Assembly: GCF_038900055.1 (NCBI RefSeq)
Contig: NZ_JBBMQM010000001.1
Span: forward strand, 3,038,001 to 3,102,000
Source of the DNA: Henriciella sp. AS95
GTDB taxonomy: Bacteria > Pseudomonadota > Alphaproteobacteria > Caulobacterales > Hyphomonadaceae
DNA: 64,000 bases
Reading direction: 5' to 3'
Below, piece by piece: positions 42,381-51,043 of this stretch (position 1 is the stretch's first letter; the number at the start of each line of letters is the position of its first letter). A model generated the notes under the pieces. That model had not been told where the DNA came from. It worked only from the letters and a program-made list of their open reading frames with translations, and searched no databases. The position numbers were made by a program, and so were the translations under genes.

Positions 42381-43688
42381 CTAACCACCCTTCTTCTTGC
42401 GCAGCTCTGCCCAGCGTTTCAGCCGCTCGGCGATCGGGCCTTCGCGGCCTTCGCCCTTCGGGTCGTAGAACTGTTCCCGCGCCATTCCGTCCGGGAAGTA
42501 GTTCTGACCAGAAAATCCATCCTCGGCGTTGTGATCATAGTTATAATCCTTCCCGTAGCCCTCATCCTTCATGAACGAGGTCGGCGCGTTGAGGATATGT
42601 TTGGGCGGCATCAGGGAGCCGGTTTCCTTGGCTGAGCGCTGCGCCGCTTTCCACGCGACGTACACCGCGTTCGATTTCGGTGCGGTCGCCATGTGGACGA
42701 CGGCGTGGGCGAGTGCAAGTTCGCCTTCCGGGCTGCCGAGCCGCTCATAGGTGCGGGCCGCCTCATTGGCGATCATGAGCGAGGTCGGGTCTGCAAGGCC
42801 GATGTCCTCAGACGCCATGCGCACGAGCCGCCGGGCGAGATAGAGCGGATCTTCGCCCCCGGTGATCATCCGGGCGAACCAGTAGAGCGCCGCGTCCGGG
42901 TCAGACCCGCGCACGGACTTATGCAGCGCCGAGATGAGGTTGTAATGCTCTTCGCGGTCCTTGTCGTAAGCGGGTGCGCGTTTCTGGAGCGCGTTGGAGA
43001 GTTGCTCGGCCGTCAGCTCTTTGCCTTCGTCAGCGAGCGTGAACGCCTGCTCGGCAAGGTTCAGCATGTAGCGGCCATCGCCATCAGCCATGTCCACCAG
43101 CGCCTCGCGGGCACGAGTTTCAAGCGGCAGTTTGCGGCCTTCCAGCTCTTCAGCCCGCTGCAGCAACTCCTCCAGCGCCTCCGGCGTCAGACGTTTCAGG
43201 GTCAGGACCGCGCAGCGAGACAGGAGAGCGCCATTGATCTCGAAACTGGGGTTCTCCGTCGTCGCGCCGACAAGCGTCACGACGCCCGCCTCGACGAAGG
43301 GCAGGAAGCCATCCTGCTGGGCGCGGTTGAAGCGGTGGATCTCGTCCACGAAGAGCAGCGTGCCCTTGCCCATGCCGCGCCGGTTCTCGGCCCGGTCGAA
43401 GGCAGCGCGCAGATCCTTCACACCGGAGAAGACCGCGCTGATCGCCTCGAATTCGAGATCGGTTTCCTTGGCCAGCAGCCGCGCAATCGTCGTCTTGCCG
43501 ACACCGGGCGGGCCCCAGAAGATGATCGAGCCAAGCCGCCCCGTCTTCAGCATCCGCCCCAGCGCGCCATGGGGGCCGAGCAGATGATCCTGCCCGACCA
43601 CTTCGGACAGCGTTTGCGGACGAAGCCGGTCAGCCAGAGGCCGCGGCGCCTCATCGGCCATACCAGATGCAGAAAAGAGATCGCTCAT
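42381..43688 (-). CDS. rarA: Replication-associated recombination protein A
   Basis: 435 residues, close to MgsA/RarA. The N-terminal AAA+ domain has LRPQTLSEVVGQDHLLGPHG, WGPPGVGKTTIARLLA (Walker A, about residues 58-72) and LLFVDEIHRFNRAQQDGFLP (Walker B), TTENPSFEINGALLSRC (sensor 1). The C-terminal oligomerisation domain has SVRGSDPDAALYWFARMITGGEDPLYLARRLVRMASEDIGLADP. RarA is a tetrameric ATPase at stalled replication forks. It is a conserved housekeeping gene, here between a membrane protein and a dipeptidase gene. Confidence 0.96.
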   Translation of the reverse strand: MSDLFSASGMADEAPRPLADRLRPQTLSEVVGQDHLLGPHGALGRMLKTGRLGSIIFWGPPGVGKTTIARLLAKETDLEFEAISAVFSGVKDLRAAFDRAENRRGMGKGTLLFVDEIHRFNRAQQDGFLPFVEAGVVTLVGATTENPSFEINGALLSRCAVLTLKRLTPEALEELLQRAEELEGRKLPLETRAREALVDMADGDGRYMLNLAEQAFTLADEGKELTAEQLSNALQKRAPAYDKDREEHYNLISALHKSVRGSDPDAALYWFARMITGGEDPLYLARRLVRMASEDIGLADPTSLMIANEAARTYERLGSPEGELALAHAVVHMATAPKSNAVYVAWKAAQRSAKETGSLMPPKHILNAPTSFMKDEGYGKDYNYDHNAEDGFSGQNYFPDGMAREQFYDPKGEGREGPIAERLKRWAELRKKKGG

Positions 43689-43697
43689 GCGGTTGGG

Positions 43698-44279
43698 TTA
43701 GAGCTTCAAGAGACGGCTGAAAAGGTCCTGCTTCGGTTGGTCGGGGAGATGGGATTTTAAATGCGCTTCGAGATGCGCGTGCCCCCAATGATATCCCGTC
43801 CAATAGATACGCCTTCCACCAATATCCTCGACGAAAGTGAACCACACGGATTTCCCTATGCGCTTTATCTCACTTGTGGCGATTGTGGTTCGGCTGCCCA
43901 TCAAACCAAACGGTCGAATGTCGGACGGTCCGCTGATCTCATTCTCGTTCCAATACACTGTGTGAAAGTCAGATCTGAACGTCCTGAAGAAATACGGAAC
44001 TAGCAATCCGAGAATGACGAGAATCGCACTGCCAACCAGGATATCGAGCCAGCTTCCATCGAACGCTCTTATGATTGTCGTGTAAGCAGCCAATGGAAAC
44101 ATTATGCTTCCGATGACCACGATAGCGAGGCTTACGGACTTGCTGAACCAGACGACATGGCGCCCATCACCCGTCGGCTTCGGTCCAAGCAATTTGGCCA
44201 AGGCATCTGACCAGATCACAGCCGCAATGATGAGAAAACCACCTACGACGCCCCCCACGATGAAAGACCAATTTGGCAT
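43698..44279 (-). CDS. Membrane protein of unknown function
   Basis: 193 residues. Three membrane segments are visible at about 6-26 (IVGGVVGGFLIIAAVIW), 48-68 (VSLAIVVIGSIMFPLAAYTT) and 79-96 (ILVGSAILVILGLLVPYFF). A soluble C-terminal domain follows with HTVYWNENEISGPSD, ATSEIKRIGKSVWFTFVEDIGGRRIYWTGYHWGHAHLEAHLKSHLPD. The pattern resembles small PH-like domains (beta strands then a final helix) of bacterial membrane proteins of unknown role. The base composition is less GC-rich than in rarA (many A/T third positions), which hints at recent gain. It ends ten bases before the rarA start. Confidence 0.65.
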   Translation of the reverse strand: MPNWSFIVGGVVGGFLIIAAVIWSDALAKLLGPKPTGDGRHVVWFSKSVSLAIVVIGSIMFPLAAYTTIIRAFDGSWLDILVGSAILVILGLLVPYFFRTFRSDFHTVYWNENEISGPSDIRPFGLMGSRTTIATSEIKRIGKSVWFTFVEDIGGRRIYWTGYHWGHAHLEAHLKSHLPDQPKQDLFSRLLKL

Positions 44280-44373
44280 TTATTATTCCCAGAAGCGAGC
44301 AATCCCATCTTGCCCCTTAATCCCTAGCCCACACCGCGCCCCGTGATAAGATCATCGCTGGAGGAAACGCATC

Positions 44374-45219
44374 ATGACACTGACCATAGAACAAAGCGGT
44401 CAGGCCTGCGGCGCAACGGTCACCGGCCTTAACCTGAACCTGCAACTCAACGACGAAACCATTGCCGAGATCCGGCGGGCCTGGCTCACGCACCACGTCC
44501 TCGCCTTTCCCGATCAGAGCCTCAGCGATGATGACCTTGAACGCTTCACCCAGTATTTCGGACCATTCGGAGACGATCCGTACATCGCGCCTATTGAAGG
44601 CCGCGAGCACATCATCGCGGTGAAACGCAAGGCCGACGAGACCGGCCCTGTCTTCGCCGAGACATGGCATTCCGACTGGAGCTTCCAGAAAAGCCCGCCC
44701 GCCGGGACCTGCCTCTATGGCATCACCATCCCGCCGGTCGGCGGCGACACGCTGTTCACCAACCAGCACAAGGCGCTCGACGACATGCCGGACGATCTAC
44801 GCAAACAGCTCGAGGGCAAGATGGCGGTGCATTCGGCGCGCAACGGCTATGGCAAGACCGGTCTCTATGGGCAGGCCGACACGGGCCGCAGCATGGACAT
44901 CAAACCCTCCGACGATGCTCTCGCAACCCAGCTCCACCCGATTATCCGCAAGCACCCGGAAACCGGCCGCGAGGGCCTGTTCGGCTGCGCTGGGTATATT
45001 ATCGGCATTCAGGGCATGGACGAGGAGGAAGGCTTCGCGCTGCTCACCGACCTCTATCGCTGGCAGACGCGGCCGGAGTTCCAGTATCGCCACAAATGGC
45101 AACCGGACATGCTCGTCATGTGGGACAATCGCTCCTGCCTGCACATGGCCACCGGCGGCTATCAGGGCCACGACCGCCTGCTCCACCGCACGACCATCGG
45201 GGCGCGCGCCGCCGCCTAG
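44374..45219 (+). CDS. TauD/TfdA-family alpha-ketoglutarate-dependent dioxygenase
   Basis: 281 residues. The Fe(II) site is H99-x-D101 in ETWHSDWSFQKSPP, with the second His near residue 271 in LLHRTTIGARAAA, whose Arg binds 2-oxoglutarate. GDTLFTNQHKALDDMP and MWDNRSCLHMATGGYQGHDRLLHR are typical for the family. Members release sulfite from taurine or sulfonates, or cleave ether bonds of phenoxyacetates. The substrate cannot be assigned and no sulfonate transporter is near. It is convergent with the PiuC-type gene, four bases between stops. Confidence 0.92.
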   Translation: MTLTIEQSGQACGATVTGLNLNLQLNDETIAEIRRAWLTHHVLAFPDQSLSDDDLERFTQYFGPFGDDPYIAPIEGREHIIAVKRKADETGPVFAETWHSDWSFQKSPPAGTCLYGITIPPVGGDTLFTNQHKALDDMPDDLRKQLEGKMAVHSARNGYGKTGLYGQADTGRSMDIKPSDDALATQLHPIIRKHPETGREGLFGCAGYIIGIQGMDEEEGFALLTDLYRWQTRPEFQYRHKWQPDMLVMWDNRSCLHMATGGYQGHDRLLHRTTIGARAAA

Positions 45220-45223
45220 GACC

Positions 45224-45901
45224 TCAGTTTTCGGCCCAGAGGCGGCGCAGATTCGCGACGATCTTTGAGAGCGCGAGATGCTCCGGCGCGTCGCCCGGCA
45301 GAGAGCCGCGCATGGACGCTTTGAGATTGGCGAGGTCGAAGAGGATATCGCGCTGCTCACTGGTGCGGACCTGGCTCTGCACCCAGCCGACGCAGACAAT
45401 GCGCTGGCCGGATGTGACCGCCTCCACCCGGTGAAGGCTGGTCGACGGATAGAGAAGAAGGGATCCGGCCTCGAGCTTCATCGAATGGACCATACCGGCC
45501 CAGTCGATGGTCAGCTCTCCGCCCTCATAATCCTTCGGGTCGCTGAGAAACAGCGTGAAGGAGAGATCGGTACGGATACGGTTCGCGCCTGCGCCCATCA
45601 GCGCATTGTCGACATGCGTGCCATAGCCCTGCCCTTCGCCGCTCCGGCTGACGAGCAGGCGGGACAGACGAGCCGGCTGCGCTGCGGCCTGAAAGACGGC
45701 GTTCTTCGTGATCGCGTCCTTCAGCCTGGTATGGAGCGTGGTACCGGAGCGTGACTTGAGATCGGCCTGCTCATTGCGCTTCACCCTGGCCGCCTCAGGA
45801 CCGGCTGTCTTGCGCCCATCGGCCCAGGCAGTTTTCGCCAGAAGATCACGCACTTCACTCAGTGCGGCGGCGTCCAATATGTCAGGAATTGTAATCAGCA
45901 T
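45224..45901 (-). CDS. piuC: Fe(II)/2-oxoglutarate-dependent PKHD-type hydroxylase (PiuC/YbiX)
   Basis: 225 residues. The jelly-roll core has GYGTHVDNALMG (His-x-Asp iron ligands), LSFTLFLSDPKDYEGGELTID, LEAGSLLLYPSTSLHRVEAVTSGQRIVCVGWVQS (second His, then Arg for 2-oxoglutarate) and SEQRDILFDLANLK. PiuC-type proteins are regularly found beside siderophore receptors and are induced by iron shortage. A Fur-type box lies nine bases upstream of its ATG at 45910-45924, shared with the divergent lipoprotein gene. Function in iron uptake is inferred; the real substrate is unknown. Confidence 0.88.
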   Translation of the reverse strand: MLITIPDILDAAALSEVRDLLAKTAWADGRKTAGPEAARVKRNEQADLKSRSGTTLHTRLKDAITKNAVFQAAAQPARLSRLLVSRSGEGQGYGTHVDNALMGAGANRIRTDLSFTLFLSDPKDYEGGELTIDWAGMVHSMKLEAGSLLLYPSTSLHRVEAVTSGQRIVCVGWVQSQVRTSEQRDILFDLANLKASMRGSLPGDAPEHLALSKIVANLRRLWAEN

Positions 45902-45909
45902 CTTGCGTT

Positions 45910-45924
45910 TGAGAATTATTTGCA
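45910..45924. promoter_or_regulatory. Fur-type box between piuC and lipoprotein gene
   Basis: TGAGAAT-T-ATTTGCA matches the 7-1-7 Fur consensus TGATAAT-N-ATTATCA at 11 of 14 positions. It lies directly upstream of the piuC start and about 50 bases upstream of the divergent lipoprotein gene, so one Fur dimer could repress both under iron-replete conditions. Confidence 0.65.
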
Positions 45925-45974
45925 GTTATGGCTAACCGTTCTTGCAGAACGCGCAACCAGGAAAGTGCATTCAA

Positions 45975-46883
45975 ATGGCATCAAAATACAAATCTCTCGC
46001 TGCGCTTGGTCTGTCGACCACCCTTCTCGGCGGCGCTGTCGCCTGCAGCAACGATACCCCTGAGCCGGCCCCCGCCCCGAGCGAGACGGCCGCGCCTGAA
46101 ACGCCTGAAGCCGGCACCAGCACCACGGCCGACGCCAGCGCCACCGCTGACACACCCTATGTCATGTCTGGCGGCGAAGGCGAAGGAGAAGGTGGCGAAG
46201 GCGAAGGCGGCGAGGGTGAAGGCGGCGAAGGCGGCGTCGATATCGCGGCTGCGGCCGAAGACCCGGCCGTCTATCGCAGCGCCCTTGCCCTGACCGAAGC
46301 CCATATCCGCGCCGGTATCGATGCGCTGGATGCAGGTGAGCGCGAGGCCGCCGCCGAGATGTTCGTCCACCCGGTCAGCGAAATCCTGTTCGAGCTTGAA
46401 CCGGTCCTCGTCCAGCAGGGCGTCGAGCCCTTCGACCAGAAACTGCTCGATGCCTCGGCAGCGATGTTCGCAGACGAGTCGGATGAAGATCTCCACGCCC
46501 GCGCTGAGGATATCATCGCGACGCTCCGCGCCGCTGCCGAGAAGGCCCCTGAAGGAGACGACAGCACCGCGATCGTGGAAGCGAAAGTCATTGCTGACCA
46601 GATCAACCGCGCCGCCGCTCAGTACGATTCGGCCTCGCGCACCGACGCCTATGAGCCCTATCTCGACGGCTATGGCTTCTACAGCACCGCATCGGCCATG
46701 CTGAGCGATGACCGCGCTGCCATCGAAGCCGCAGCGCCAGACTTCACCGCGCAGGCCGACACGGTTCTCTCCCTGCTGGCGTCCGCCTATCCTGGCGCGG
46801 CCCGTCCTGATGAACTCGACGCAGACCAGTCCGCTCTGGCGGTCGCCAATTCCGAGCTGCAATTGCAGGCAAGCGGCCTCTAG
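45975..46883 (+). CDS. Gly/Glu-repeat lipoprotein, probably iron-regulated
   Basis: 302 residues from ATG 45975, after AGGAAAG. LAALGLSTTLLGGAVACSN is a lipobox signal with Cys near residue 24. The next section is Pro/Ala/Thr-rich, then GEGEGGEGEGGEGEGGEGG at about residues 68-86, a simple acidic repeat. The C-terminal about 210 residues are alpha-helical, with ALALTEAHIRAGIDALDAGEREAAAEMFVHPVSEI and AYEPYLDGYGFYSTASAML. The acidic repeat could bind cations. The Fur box at 45910 and the divergent piuC gene suggest a role in iron metabolism. The helical domain looks loosely like imelysin-type proteins but I cannot confirm that. It ends at a clear terminator. Confidence 0.75.
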   Translation: MASKYKSLAALGLSTTLLGGAVACSNDTPEPAPAPSETAAPETPEAGTSTTADASATADTPYVMSGGEGEGEGGEGEGGEGEGGEGGVDIAAAAEDPAVYRSALALTEAHIRAGIDALDAGEREAAAEMFVHPVSEILFELEPVLVQQGVEPFDQKLLDASAAMFADESDEDLHARAEDIIATLRAAAEKAPEGDDSTAIVEAKVIADQINRAAAQYDSASRTDAYEPYLDGYGFYSTASAMLSDDRAAIEAAAPDFTAQADTVLSLLASAYPGAARPDELDADQSALAVANSELQLQASGL

Positions 46884-46910
46884 GCGCACCTGCCCCTCTA
46901 AATGCTGAAG

Positions 46911-46946
46911 GGCCGGCCTCCACCAGATGGAGCGCCGGCCTTTTTT
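46911..46946 (+). terminator. Intrinsic terminator after the Gly/Glu lipoprotein gene
   Basis: GGCCGGC-CTCCA (46911-46922), a five-base loop and TGGAG-C-GCCGGCC (46928-46940) form a nearly perfect hairpin followed by six T at 46941-46946. This is a canonical Rho-independent terminator, 28 bases after the stop. Confidence 0.92.
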
Positions 46947-47015
46947 CTGTCGGGGGGAACAGGTGACCACCCGGCAGCATTTCTTTCCTGTCCGTACAGA
47001 AAGGAAAGACACCCC

Positions 47016-47432
47016 ATGAGCCAGCTCAGCCTCGAGGACATCTCCAAGAAGATGAAGAAGATCGACATCACCATGATGTCGACCCACACCAGCGGCGACG
47101 AAATCGCCTCGCGTCCGATGAGCAACAATCGCGACGTCGACTATGATGGCACGTCCTACTACTTCGCCATGGACGATACGCGCACCGTCTCAGACATCGG
47201 CAAGAACAGGAATGTCGGCCTCACCTATCAGGGCGATGGCGGCTTCCAGATCGCGCTCGAAGGCGACGCCGAACTGGTTCGCGACAAGAGCGAGTTCGAA
47301 AGCCACTGGAATCCTGACCTCGACAAATGGTTCGAGGACGGCGTCGATACGGACGGCCTCGTCATGATCAAGGTCGACGCGACCCGCATCCATTACTGGA
47401 ACGGACGGGACGAAGGCGAGATCAAGGTCTGA
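47016..47432 (+). CDS. Pyridoxamine 5'-phosphate oxidase-related protein (general stress protein 26-like)
   Basis: 138 residues from ATG 47016, with AAGGAAAG upstream. The split-barrel FMN-binding fold is suggested by ISKKMKKIDITMMSTHTSGDEIASRPMSNN, WFTxMDD-type SYYFAMDDTRTVSDIGKNRNVGLTYQGDGGF and IKVDATRIHYWNGRDEGEIKV. The family includes PNPOx and stress-linked flavin/heme-binding proteins, and GsiE-like members protect against oxidative stress. No real PNP oxidase residues can be assigned, so an enzymatic role in B6 synthesis is unlikely. It lies downstream of the terminator with its own promoter region and is convergent with the S9 peptidase gene. Confidence 0.85.
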   Translation: MSQLSLEDISKKMKKIDITMMSTHTSGDEIASRPMSNNRDVDYDGTSYYFAMDDTRTVSDIGKNRNVGLTYQGDGGFQIALEGDAELVRDKSEFESHWNPDLDKWFEDGVDTDGLVMIKVDATRIHYWNGRDEGEIKV

Positions 47433-47444
47433 CCCCAGATCCGA

Positions 47445-47474
47445 CGAGGATGCCCGCGCAGGCAGGCATCCTCG
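47445..47474. terminator. Hairpin with REP-like core between convergent genes
   Basis: CGAGGATGCC (47445-47454) and GGCATCCTCG (47465-47474) pair perfectly with a 10-base loop. The central CCCGCGCAGGC (47453-47463) equals the 11-mer of two other intergenic repeats. It could end transcription in both directions. Confidence 0.55.
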
Positions 47475-47488
47475 GACCCGGTTGGCGG

Positions 47489-49501
47489 CTACTCCGCCGC
47501 GCCCTCTGACGCAGATGCTTCCTGGATCGCATCCGTTTTCATCTCGCCCTTGAGATAGGTGTCGAGGAAGGTCACGAAGGCTTCTGACGCGGTGATGCGG
47601 TTCTCCCGCTTCTGGAAGCCGTGGCCTTCATCCGGGAACAGGACGTACTCCACTGTCGCCCCATTTTCGCGGGCAGCGGCGACCAGCTCATCACTCTCGA
47701 CCTGCAGCACGCGCGGATCATTCGCGCCCTGAATGACCAGCATCGGCTTCACGATATTGTCGGCATGGAAGAGCGGCGAAATACGGCGCAGTCTTTCTTC
47801 GTCGGTCGCCGGATCGCCCATCTCGTCATAGAGCGCATCGCGGAAGCTGCCCCACCATGGCGGAATGCTCTCGAGCGTGCGCAACCAGTTGGTCACGCCG
47901 AAGATATTGATACCGACATCGAAGGCTTCAGGCTCGAAGGCGAGCGCCGCAGCGGTCATGAAGCCACCATAGGATCCGCCAATGATGCCGATCTTGTCCG
48001 GATCGATCCCTTCAACACCCTCCAGATAGGTCCGCGCCCAGACGATATCCTGCAGGTCTTTCTCGCCGTGATTGCGGTCATCCATGTGGAAGAAGGTCTT
48101 GCCATAGCCGGACGAGCCACGATTGTTCGCGGCCAGCACAGCGTAGCCATGGTTCACCAGGTGCTGGATCGTTGCCGAATAGCCCTTGGTCGACTGACCA
48201 CCCGGACCGCCATGCACCCAGACGAGCGCCGGCACCGGATTATCGGCTGAGGCCTGTTGCGGCATGTAGAAGATGCCGGGGATCTCCAGACCGTCGAAAC
48301 TCGGATAACGAACCACCGTCGCAGTGACGAGATCGTCCTCGTCGATGGCATCCGGCAAGGCGTTTGTCAGACGCGTGGCTTCCCCGGTTTCAAGGTCGGC
48401 GAGATAGAGATTGAACGGCGAGGTATCCGTGTTCACGCCGAAGGCAATCATGCTTTCATCGCCGTTGAACCGGATCTGGCCAAGCTCTCCATCCGGAATA
48501 CCCGACAGGGAAACATCCTCCCCCGTCTCATTGTCATGTATGGTGAGGTCTGTGACGGCGTCTTCATTGATCGCGGACACCAGATACCGCCCGGTCGGGC
48601 TGTCAAAGACAAAGGAGACATCCCAGTCCGCCTCGATCAGCGCGCTGCGCTCTCCGGAGACAAGATTATAGGTCCAGGCCTGATTGAACTCACCAAACTC
48701 ATTGGTGGCGTAGATCAGCGTCTCACTGTCAGCGGTGAAGTCGTAAACGCCATAGGCGATGTCATCGACATGCTCGGTGATCAGTTTTGGCTCGGGGGTC
48801 TCTTCATAGAGATCAACGAGATAGATGTCGGAATCGGCGCTCGTGCGTTCCTTGGTGAGGGCCACCCAGCGGCCATCCGGCGACACATCCGCGAGCGACA
48901 TGCCCGAATTTTCGAACAGCATGTCGCGCGAATAGTCCTCTGCGCTGTAGGCATAAAGGTCATCTGTCGTCGCATTCCGTTCATTGGTCGCGACATAGAA
49001 AACCTGGCCATCATCGCGCCAGCCGACAAAGCTCGCCCGGGTTTCCTCGCCCGGTGTCAGATCGGTCAGCGTGCCGTCGGCCTCGCGGACATAGACATGA
49101 GAGATTTCATTGCCGCCCGTATCGGACGAGACCAGCACACGCGTATCATTTGGGAAAAAGCTTCGTGCGTAAATCGCATTTGTATCCGATGTCGTGAGCG
49201 GCGTGACGCTGCCTTCGGCATCAAGCGTAATCGCGTTGAAGATGCCCGAAGCGTCCGTGGAGGCAAGGATCGTGTCGCCTTCAGGCGAAAACACAAAGCC
49301 CGAAGAAGAGCCAAGGCTGTAGCTCGTCGTCTCGTGAAACAGGGCCGCAGGATACTCGGTGACGCTGACGGTTTCGACCTCAGCTTCGGTCACGGCTGGC
49401 GGCGCGACGCTCGTGCTGGAGTCGGTTGTTTCAGTGGTGGGGGTCTGCGTACACGCGGCGCTCAGCCCTGCGGCAAGCGCGATCGTCCATTTGAAATCCA
49501 A
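47489..49501 (-). CDS. S9-family prolyl oligopeptidase-type peptidase, lipoprotein
   Basis: 670 residues. MDFKWTIALAAGLSAACTQ is a lipoprotein signal (Cys near 17). The N-terminal about 400 residues form a beta-propeller of repeated DxxxxxxxF-type blades (SSGFVFSPEGDTILASTDASG, LADVSPDGRWVALTKERT). The C-terminal alpha/beta hydrolase has GIIGGSYGGFMTAAAL near residue 510 (nucleophile Ser in GxSxGG), GANDPRVLQVESDELV (Asp) and LFPDEGHGFQKREN (His). These are serine peptidases that cut short peptides next to proline or act as acylaminoacyl peptidases. Many are exported in Hyphomonadaceae and used to digest proteinaceous matter. It is downstream of the DegP gene on the same strand. Confidence 0.93.
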   Translation of the reverse strand: MDFKWTIALAAGLSAACTQTPTTETTDSSTSVAPPAVTEAEVETVSVTEYPAALFHETTSYSLGSSSGFVFSPEGDTILASTDASGIFNAITLDAEGSVTPLTTSDTNAIYARSFFPNDTRVLVSSDTGGNEISHVYVREADGTLTDLTPGEETRASFVGWRDDGQVFYVATNERNATTDDLYAYSAEDYSRDMLFENSGMSLADVSPDGRWVALTKERTSADSDIYLVDLYEETPEPKLITEHVDDIAYGVYDFTADSETLIYATNEFGEFNQAWTYNLVSGERSALIEADWDVSFVFDSPTGRYLVSAINEDAVTDLTIHDNETGEDVSLSGIPDGELGQIRFNGDESMIAFGVNTDTSPFNLYLADLETGEATRLTNALPDAIDEDDLVTATVVRYPSFDGLEIPGIFYMPQQASADNPVPALVWVHGGPGGQSTKGYSATIQHLVNHGYAVLAANNRGSSGYGKTFFHMDDRNHGEKDLQDIVWARTYLEGVEGIDPDKIGIIGGSYGGFMTAAALAFEPEAFDVGINIFGVTNWLRTLESIPPWWGSFRDALYDEMGDPATDEERLRRISPLFHADNIVKPMLVIQGANDPRVLQVESDELVAAARENGATVEYVLFPDEGHGFQKRENRITASEAFVTFLDTYLKGEMKTDAIQEASASEGAAE

Positions 49502-49576
49502 GATAGTCTCCCTGACAGTTGTGCCATGAGACTAGCACTCGCTTTTCACGATAGCGAGACAGGGCCGCTCGATTTT

Positions 49577-51043
49577 CTAGAGGCGAACCGTCCCGCTAAT
49601 GCGGCGTCCATTGCGGTCGAGCTCAATCGCCCAGCTGGACTCGTCTTCTGCAAGCGCATCGTCGAGCTGCTCCAGCGTCTTCACGCTCTCTCCATTGATC
49701 GAGACGATGAGATCACCAGGGCGAACGATGCGCCAGGCATAAGCCCCGCGCAGGATGCGCGTGACCAGTACGCCGGTCGCGAACGGGTCGCGGCCCATCT
49801 CTTCGGCGAGGCGCGGAGACAGTTCAGCGACTTCCGCGCCAGAGAAAGGATGGCGGCCATCGAGGAGCTCGAGCTCGGCCTCGGTGGCACCCGGCGGCGG
49901 CGCGAGCGTCACACGGACGGTCTCATACTTTCCGCCGCGCAGGAGGGTCAGCTCAGACTTTTCACCCGGCGAACGCGTCGCAGCGAGGAATTTGAGGCCC
50001 TTCTCATCATAGACTTCGCGGCCATCGATCTTGGTGATGAGATCGCCGCGGCTGAGACCGGCTTCATCGGCCGGGCCTTCGTCGAAGACTTCCGTCACCA
50101 TGACACCGACCGGACGTGTCATGCCTTGCGACTTGGCGATGTCATAGGTCACAGACTGTGCCTTGAGGCCGAGCCATGGGCGAACGATCATGCCTTCATT
50201 GACGGCCGCATCAACAACGCGCTTCACCATCTCTGCCGGGATCGCAAAGCCGATCCCGTTAGACCCGCCAGACCGCGAGAAGATCGCCGTGTTCACGCCG
50301 ACCAGCTCAGCCTTGGTATTGATGAGAGCGCCGCCCGAATTGCCGGGGTTCACCGCAGCATCGGTCTGCAGGAAAAAGGCATAGTCAGACACGCCAACAT
50401 CGGTCCGCGCAGTCGCGGAGATGATGCCTGTCGTCACCGTCTGACCAACACCGAACGGGTTACCAATGGCCAGCACGATGTCACCAACCTCGGTATCGCG
50501 CGTATCGGCATAGTCGATGGTCGGGAGCGGATCGCCCTCGGTATCGATGCGCAGCACGGCGAGGTCGGTGCGCTCATCTGCGAGGATCAGTTCGGCTTCA
50601 TATTCGCGCCGGTCCGAGAGGACCACACGGAACTCGTCAGCATTGTTGATCACATGATTGTTGGTCACGATGACACCGTCTTCAGAGACGATCACGCCGG
50701 AACCCAGCGAGTTCTGGACCTGCTCACGCGGGCCGCCGCCAAAGAACTCCCGGAAGATCGGATCATTGGCGAAGGGCGATGCATTCTGGCGGACGACCTT
50801 GCGGCTGTAGACACTGACCACCGCCGGGGAGACCTGTTTCACGAGCGGTGCATAGCTCAGCTCGACCTCAGCCTGGCTTTGCGGCACGCGCTTGTCGCTG
50901 CCGAACAGGCTGCCCTGCGCCCCCGCCGCCTGCCCGTAGGAGAAGAGAGGGCTGATAACGACGGCGAGGAGAGCGAGGACGGCAACTGCACTCAGAAGAA
51001 GCAGTTTCGAAACATGTCGGGTCATGGTTTTGATATGCATCAT
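49577..51043 (-). CDS. DegP/HtrA-type periplasmic serine protease
   Basis: 488 residues from ATG 51043; an ATG at 51025 is also possible and no ribosome site is decisive. A signal/anchor segment is SKLLLLSAVAVLALLAVVIS. The trypsin-like domain has H130 in TNNHVIN, D160 in RTDLAVLRID and S236 in NPGNSGGAL. Two PDZ domains follow, with LGLKAQSVTYDIAKSQG, VTEVFDEGPADEAGLSRGDLITKID and VTRILRGAYAWRIVRPGDLIVSINGESV. It degrades or folds damaged envelope proteins. The long form with two PDZ domains is the DegP/DegS/MucD type; MucD-like is my preference. It is followed after 75 bases by the S9 peptidase gene. Confidence 0.94.
   Translation of the reverse strand: MMHIKTMTRHVSKLLLLSAVAVLALLAVVISPLFSYGQAAGAQGSLFGSDKRVPQSQAEVELSYAPLVKQVSPAVVSVYSRKVVRQNASPFANDPIFREFFGGGPREQVQNSLGSGVIVSEDGVIVTNNHVINNADEFRVVLSDRREYEAELILADERTDLAVLRIDTEGDPLPTIDYADTRDTEVGDIVLAIGNPFGVGQTVTTGIISATARTDVGVSDYAFFLQTDAAVNPGNSGGALINTKAELVGVNTAIFSRSGGSNGIGFAIPAEMVKRVVDAAVNEGMIVRPWLGLKAQSVTYDIAKSQGMTRPVGVMVTEVFDEGPADEAGLSRGDLITKIDGREVYDEKGLKFLAATRSPGEKSELTLLRGGKYETVRVTLAPPPGATEAELELLDGRHPFSGAEVAELSPRLAEEMGRDPFATGVLVTRILRGAYAWRIVRPGDLIVSINGESVKTLEQLDDALAEDESSWAIELDRNGRRISGTVRL

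Noticed and set aside
45975-46883. Imelysin/EfeO-type identity of the Gly/Glu lipoprotein
   Set aside because: The helical C-terminal domain is only loosely similar and the GxHxxE-type motif of imelysins is not visible, so the name was not used.
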